Source: Actinomycetota bacterium
GTDB lineage: Bacteria; Actinomycetota; Actinomycetes; Actinomycetales; Microbacteriaceae
Assembly: GCA_947454495.1 (NCBI GenBank)
Contig: CANGKD010000002.1
Location: forward strand, 1 to 45,332
Direction: 5' to 3'
DNA length: 45,332 nucleotides
Part shown: positions 40,258 to 45,332 of the stretch, one piece after another
Layout: every line of letters begins with the position of its first letter
Position numbering within the stretch: position 1 is the stretch's first letter
Program-made: the position numbers and the translations under genes
The notes under the pieces: model-generated
What the model saw: only the letters and a program-made list of their open reading frames with translations
Told to the model about the DNA's origin: nothing
Database searches by the model: none

Positions 40258-43200
40258 TTAGGACGAAACGGGCTCGTCGGTTTTCTGTCCGACGCGTTGG
40301 CCGACAACGGCCGAGACGCCATCTTGACGCATCGACACACCGTAGAGCGCATCGGCGATCTCCATCGTGCGCTTCTGGTGCGTGATGACAATCAACTGAC
40401 TCGAGGAACGCAGCTCCTCAAAGATGGCGAGCAGACGCCCGAGGTTGGCGTCATCGAGGGCGGCCTCCACCTCGTCGAGGATGTAGAACGGGCTGGGGCG
40501 CGCCTTGAAGATGGCCACCAGGAACGCGACGGCCGCCAGGGATCGCTCACCACCCGACAGCAGCGACAATCGATCGATCTTCTTGCCCGCCGGCTTGACC
40601 ATGACGTCGATACCCGTGGTGAGCATGTCATCGGGATTCGTGAGTGAAATGCTGCCCTGTCCGCCCGGGAAGAGGATCGGGAACACGGTCGCAAAAGCGC
40701 GTTGCACGTCGTCGAAGGCCGAGGCGAACACCGACTGCATCGTTGAATCGACCTCGTCGATGATGGTCATGAGGTCTTTGCGCGTGTTGTCGAGGTCCTT
40801 GAGCTGTTCGGTCAAGAACTGGTGGCGTTGCTCGAGCGCGGCGAATTCTTCGAGGGCAAGTGGGTTGACCCGACCCAGCTGCGAAATCTTGCGCTCTGCT
40901 CGCACCAGGCGCTCCTGTTGTTCGGCGCGAACATACGGCTTCGTGGATGGGAGCGACTCACCCTCGTCGCCGCCGGGTGTGACATCACTCGACGAGTCGC
41001 TGGCAATAGTGATCTCGACGTCGGGGCCGTATTCGGCGACGAGTACGTCTTCGTCAAGACCGAGTTCGCCCGCCGCGCGTTCGAGCAGGCTCGAGAGCTG
41101 CATCTTCTTTTCATAAATCTGCAGTTCGAGACCGTGCACGTTTTCGGTGATCTGTGCGAGGCGCTCACGCAGCGTCGACTCTTGGCGGCGAAGCTCCGAG
41201 AGCTTTTCGTTGAGCTGCGTGCGGTCTGCCTCACGTTGGGCGAGCACGACTCGAGCTTCGCTCACGGAGCGATCAATCGACGCGAGGACCGCGGGAAGGT
41301 CTTCGGTCACCGCGGTAGCCGATTCCATCTGACGACGACGAATGACCATTCGTCGTGCCGTCTCCTCCGCAGCCTGGCGGTCGGCCTCAAGTTGTTGACG
41401 CAAACTCTCGACGCGCAGTTCTTCGGCACGCACGCGCTCACGTGCGGTCTCGAGGTCGAGTCGTGCCTGCACCTCGGACTCACGCAGTCGCTCGAGCTCG
41501 GCGAGTGCCCCGTCGCGGGCTCCCGCGTCGAGCACGGGGCGCGGCTGCGATTCGCGCGCCGTCACATCGGCGGCGGCGGACTCAGCGTCGGCCTGGGCTT
41601 GCGCGAGCTGTGCCTCGGTTGCCGCGAGTCCTTCTTCGATACGCGCGAGTTCGGCATCCGCCGCCTCGGCCTGAACGCGCGCACGGTTCAATGCCTCACT
41701 GCGCGCAGCGAGTTGGGCGTCAAAGTCGCGCAACGCCTTGAGCGCGGCAGCCGAGCGTTCCTTGGACACCTCGGCGGTTCCGCGTTGATCGGCAAGGGCA
41801 AAGCGCGACGCGTCGATCGCGGTCACGACCTCGTCGAGTCGAGTGGCGGCGGCATCGCGCTCGGCCACAAGTTCGATGCGGCTCTGCTTCTTGGCCGAGC
41901 CACCACGCAACACGTGCCGGGTGAGCACGTCGCCGTCGCGGGTGATGACGGTCACGTCGTCGGTCGTTTTGGACAAGGCGCCCATCCACGCGGCGCGCGC
42001 AGCGGCCACGTCGTCAGCAATGAGCGTGTTACGTAGCAGCGCGATGACTCCGTCGGGTGCGTTCACCACGTCGACCGCCGGCGTCAACCCCGCGATGGCG
42101 GGCGTGGAGCCGGAAACACTTCCGCCCCCGGATGCCACCACGAGTTCGACGCGGCCGAGGTCGCCCGAACGTGCGTCGGCCATGGCGGCGAGACCGGCGT
42201 CCAGGTTGTCGGCGAGCACAGCGTCGGAGAGTGACCCGAGCGCCGCGGCGATTGCCGTTTCGAATCCGGGCGTGATGTGAACGTGCTCGGCCACGAGTCC
42301 GCGAATGCCGGCAATCTTGGCGGCCACAACTGCCGTCGAACCGTCCCGTTGGTCGAGTGCCATCGAGAGTGCACCCGTGCGGCCCTGCAGTGAGTCTCGT
42401 TCACGTTCGAGCGAATGCAGGGAGTCGCGCAGTTCGTCAAGCAGGGCATCCGCCGCGGTGACGTCACGCTGAGCCTGTTCGTACGCTTCGTTAAGCGCGG
42501 TGGCGCCGGCGTCACTCACCGACTCGGTTTCGGCGAGCGCCAGTGATTCGTGTGCGTGACGTGCGCGATCGCGAGCGGCGTCAATCGCGATTTGCTGGCG
42601 TTCCATCTCGGAACGCACGGAAGTGAGTCGGGCATCCGCCGCCTCGCGTCGACCGCGCAACGTGTTCACCTCGAGGTCGTAGGCGGCCACGAGCGCCGAT
42701 TGCGCGGAAATGTGTTCGTCAATCTCATCGAGCCGAGCGCGCGCCGAGGTCGTCGATTCTCCGGATGCCCGCCACGCGTCTTCGGCCTCAACAATGGCCG
42801 CACGAAGTCGCTCAACCTCGACCTCACCGGCCTCAATCATCGCGGGTGTGACACCAGACCCGAGCGGGGTCGCCTCTGAATCGGCGCCCAAGAACGACAG
42901 TCGCTGGTTCGCGAGTGTGAAGAGTCCGCGCAGACGTTCCTGCATCGATTCGAGTCCAAAGACGAGTCGGCGGGCGGCGTCGACCTCATCCGCCGAGGTG
43001 TCCGCTTCGATGTGGCGGATTTGCAGCACCGCACGTTCGAGTTGTTCCTGCAGCACGATGCGTTCGGTGTGACGTTCGCTCTCGGTCTGGTTGTGCACAT
43101 CAAGCGCGGTGCGCAGCGTGACGACGTCGTCGGCGAGCAGGCGCGCGCGGGCATCCCGCAGTTCGGCCTGAATCGACTGGGCCTCGCGGGCCACCTCGGC

Positions 43201-43824
43201 CTGCGCCCCCAGCGGTTTGAGTTGTCGGCGCACCTCGCCAGCGAGGTCACTCAGGCGGGTGAGGTTTGCCTGCATGGCTTCGAGTTTGCGCACCGTTTTT
43301 TCTTTGCGACGGCGGTGCTTGAGAATTCCCGCGGCTTCTTCGATGAATCCGCGACGATCTTCCGGTCCGGCGGCGAGCACATCGTCGAGTCGGCCCTGAC
43401 CCACGATGACGTGCATCTCACGACCCAACCCGGAGTCGCTGAGGAGTTCTTGCACGTCGAGAAGACGGCATCCCTCACCGTTGATCGCGTACTCGCTCTG
43501 TCCGTTGCGAAACAGCGTGCGCGAAATGGTGACCTCGGTGAATTCGATGGGCAGTGCGCCATCGGAGTTGTCGATCGTCAGCACGACTTCGGCGCGTCCG
43601 AGGGGGCCGCGCGTCGAGGTGCCGGCGAAGATGACGTCTTCCATCTTTCCGCCGCGCAGAGTTTTGGCGCCCTGCTCACCCATGACCCAGGCGAGCGCAT
43701 CCACCACGTTTGATTTGCCCGAACCGTTAGGGCCGACCACACACGTCACGCCGGTTTCGAAGGCGAACGTCGTGGGTTGGGCGAACGACTTGAAGCCCTT
43801 GAGGGTGAGGCTCTTTAAGTACAC
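40258..43824 (-). CDS. smc: Chromosome segregation protein SMC
   Basis: 1188 aa; MYLKSLTLKGFKSFAQPTTFAFETGVTCVVGPNGSGKSNVVDALAWVMGEQGAKTLRGGKMEDVIFAGT; C-terminal LSGGERSLAAVAFLVAIFKARPSPFYILDEVEAALDDANLGR. Confidence 0.98.
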   Translation of the reverse strand: MYLKSLTLKGFKSFAQPTTFAFETGVTCVVGPNGSGKSNVVDALAWVMGEQGAKTLRGGKMEDVIFAGTSTRGPLGRAEVVLTIDNSDGALPIEFTEVTISRTLFRNGQSEYAINGEGCRLLDVQELLSDSGLGREMHVIVGQGRLDDVLAAGPEDRRGFIEEAAGILKHRRRKEKTVRKLEAMQANLTRLSDLAGEVRRQLKPLGAQAEVAREAQSIQAELRDARARLLADDVVTLRTALDVHNQTESERHTERIVLQEQLERAVLQIRHIEADTSADEVDAARRLVFGLESMQERLRGLFTLANQRLSFLGADSEATPLGSGVTPAMIEAGEVEVERLRAAIVEAEDAWRASGESTTSARARLDEIDEHISAQSALVAAYDLEVNTLRGRREAADARLTSVRSEMERQQIAIDAARDRARHAHESLALAETESVSDAGATALNEAYEQAQRDVTAADALLDELRDSLHSLERERDSLQGRTGALSMALDQRDGSTAVVAAKIAGIRGLVAEHVHITPGFETAIAAALGSLSDAVLADNLDAGLAAMADARSGDLGRVELVVASGGGSVSGSTPAIAGLTPAVDVVNAPDGVIALLRNTLIADDVAAARAAWMGALSKTTDDVTVITRDGDVLTRHVLRGGSAKKQSRIELVAERDAAATRLDEVVTAIDASRFALADQRGTAEVSKERSAAALKALRDFDAQLAARSEALNRARVQAEAADAELARIEEGLAATEAQLAQAQADAESAAADVTARESQPRPVLDAGARDGALAELERLRESEVQARLDLETARERVRAEELRVESLRQQLEADRQAAEETARRMVIRRRQMESATAVTEDLPAVLASIDRSVSEARVVLAQREADRTQLNEKLSELRRQESTLRERLAQITENVHGLELQIYEKKMQLSSLLERAAGELGLDEDVLVAEYGPDVEITIASDSSSDVTPGGDEGESLPSTKPYVRAEQQERLVRAERKISQLGRVNPLALEEFAALEQRHQFLTEQLKDLDNTRKDLMTIIDEVDSTMQSVFASAFDDVQRAFATVFPILFPGGQGSISLTNPDDMLTTGIDVMVKPAGKKIDRLSLLSGGERSLAAVAFLVAIFKARPSPFYILDEVEAALDDANLGRLLAIFEELRSSSQLIVITHQKRTMEIADALYGVSMRQDGVSAVVGQRVGQKTDEPVSS

Positions 43825-43915
43825 GAACGTTGGCCCTTACGAAAGTCGAATCGCGCGTCGGGTCTGACGGCTTTTCAGGGTAACGGATGCGCGGGCGCGC
43901 GACGAAAACTTGTCT

Positions 43916-44695
43916 CTAGTGAAACGCCTCGCGCAGGGCCGCGGCGACCGCGGCCGGGCTTTCTGCCACGGCCAAGTGCGACGTGTCGGGCACGACAACC
44001 AAGGACCCTGCGGGCACCCCGTTTGCGACAATCTCACCGACCTCGGGCGGGCAACCCGGGTCGAGCTCGCCGCTGATCACGATCGTCGGCACCGCGACGC
44101 TCGACATATTCGCCGACTCGTCGTACGTCGCGAGGGCCTCGCAACATTGGGCGTAGCCGTGCGGGTCGGCTGACGCCACCATCGCAACGATGCGCTCGAC
44201 CTCGCCCGGGTGCGCGTCGATGAAACTCGGGGCGAACCAGCGACCCGGAATTGCCGGCGTCACGAAACCCATTCCCTCGGCCCGCACGCTGGCGGCCCGT
44301 TCGAGGAATCCGGAGTTCACGCCACCAAACGTGGCTGCCGAACACACCACTCCGATGCCAGTCAGTCGATGGGGGTGTCGCCGAGCGAGCACGAGGGCGA
44401 TTGCTCCGCCAATCGACACACCCGCAAACGCAAATCGTTCCACGCCATGTCGGGTCGCGAGGTCGGCCACGGCGTCGGCGAGCTCATCCATCGTGAATCC
44501 GGACTCCGCCGTGGGTGTGATGCCGTGGCCGGGCAGGTCGAACCGAATGACGTGAAAGTCACGCTCGAGGTCGGGCAGTGCGGCATCCCAAATGCCCATG
44601 GTCGATCCGAGCGCGCTGCCCAGAATCAGCGTGGGGGTCGGGCCCCCCGCTAGCGGCAGGCCCGAGACAACCGCCTCAAGATGCGGCACGGCCAC
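43916..44695 (-). CDS. Alpha/beta hydrolase, 3-oxoadipate enol-lactonase-like
   Basis: 259 aa; LILGSALGSTMGIWDAALPDLERDFHVIRFDLPGHG, FAFAGVSIGGAIALVLARRHPHRL, VISGELDPGCPPEVGE, DTSHLAVAESP; TAGTG overlap with an IclR regulator gene. Confidence 0.82.
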   Translation of the reverse strand: MAVPHLEAVVSGLPLAGGPTPTLILGSALGSTMGIWDAALPDLERDFHVIRFDLPGHGITPTAESGFTMDELADAVADLATRHGVERFAFAGVSIGGAIALVLARRHPHRLTGIGVVCSAATFGGVNSGFLERAASVRAEGMGFVTPAIPGRWFAPSFIDAHPGEVERIVAMVASADPHGYAQCCEALATYDESANMSSVAVPTIVISGELDPGCPPEVGEIVANGVPAGSLVVVPDTSHLAVAESPAAVAAALREAFH

Positions 44696-45332
44696 TAGTG
44701 CGTTTCTTCCAGCTCATGACCGATTGATTCGGCGGCCCGGTTGAGCACCTCGACGAGGTGTGGCACGTCGAGCTTGTTCAAGTGCGCGACGAGACCCACG
44801 GCCGCGATGCAGCGACCGCGGCGCATGATCGGCACGGCGACCGATCCGTTGCCCGGAGTCAACTCCTGACGAACGACCGCGTAGCCGCGCTGACGAACCT
44901 CGATGAGCTCGGCCATCAGCTTCTCGGGATCGGTGATCGAGAACGGTGTCGGGCGCTGCAGGGGCTTGCTCAGGTACGCCTCAATCTTTTCTTTGTCGAG
45001 ATACGCGAGCAGAACCTTGCCGACACCCGTCGTGTGCAGGGGCAGGTGCCCACCGGTGCGACTCGCCGAGGGGATGCTCTTCTCACCGACGAGTCGGTCG
45101 ACGTACAGCGCCTGACCACGGTCAAGCACGGCGAGCGTGACGTTTTCACCCGTCTCTTCATAGAGGCGGGCGAGTGTGGGAAGTGCGCGTTCACGAAGCT
45201 GGTCGCTCACGGGCGCGAGTTGCGCAATCGACCACATGCGCGTGCCGATGCGGTAGCGCTTGTCTTTACCGCGTACGAGGAACCCACCCGTGGTGAGCTC
45301 GGCGACAACGCGGTGCGTGCTCGACATCGGCA
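44695..45332 (-). CDS. IclR-family transcriptional regulator, N-terminus cut off by window edge
   Basis: SSTHRVVAELTTGGFLVRGKDKRYRIGTRMWSIAQLAPVSDQLRERALPTLARLYEETGENVTLAVLDRGQALYVDRLVGEKSI...HTTGVGKVLLAYL; ORF runs to the window edge. Confidence 0.93.
   Translation of the reverse strand, partial: PMSSTHRVVAELTTGGFLVRGKDKRYRIGTRMWSIAQLAPVSDQLRERALPTLARLYEETGENVTLAVLDRGQALYVDRLVGEKSIPSASRTGGHLPLHTTGVGKVLLAYLDKEKIEAYLSKPLQRPTPFSITDPEKLMAELIEVRQRGYAVVRQELTPGNGSVAVPIMRRGRCIAAVGLVAHLNKLDVPHLVEVLNRAAESIGHELEETH

Noticed and set aside
40822-42036. 404-aa plus-strand ORF antisense to smc
   Set aside because: Smc is intact on the minus strand; antisense ORF has no recognisable motif.

Overview
The window is a high-GC actinobacterial chromosome segment. 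Gene content and order (iscS/mnmA/ligA/gatCA; ffh-rpsP-KH-rimM-trmD-rplS-lepB-rnhB-DUF2469-yraN-comM-dprA-xer; rpsB-tsf-pyrH-frr-cdsA; glgX-glgE-glgB) suggest Microbacteriaceae or a close relative. It is almost fully coding and mostly conserved housekeeping genes. I see no rRNA, tRNA, CRISPR array, prophage or transposase. The standout is a tandem pair of secreted, sortase-type surface proteins (4345-5058 and 5241-5942, + strand) inserted between mnmA and the cysteine desulfurase gene. Each has a signal peptide, a beta-grasp ubiquitin-like domain, a putative-Ig (He_PIG-like) domain, and an LANTG/LPNTG-TM-RRR cell-wall sorting signal. The first copy has a strikingly ubiquitin-like stretch (MHIFV...LTLDVEGSDSIENVKQKVED...PPQ..LVYDG..LEEG). 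Between the copies is a short, decayed duplicate of the 3' end of the cysteine desulfurase gene, so the pair arose by a local segmental duplication that caught the neighbouring gene's tail. All homology calls are from reading the sequence by eye; no searches were run.
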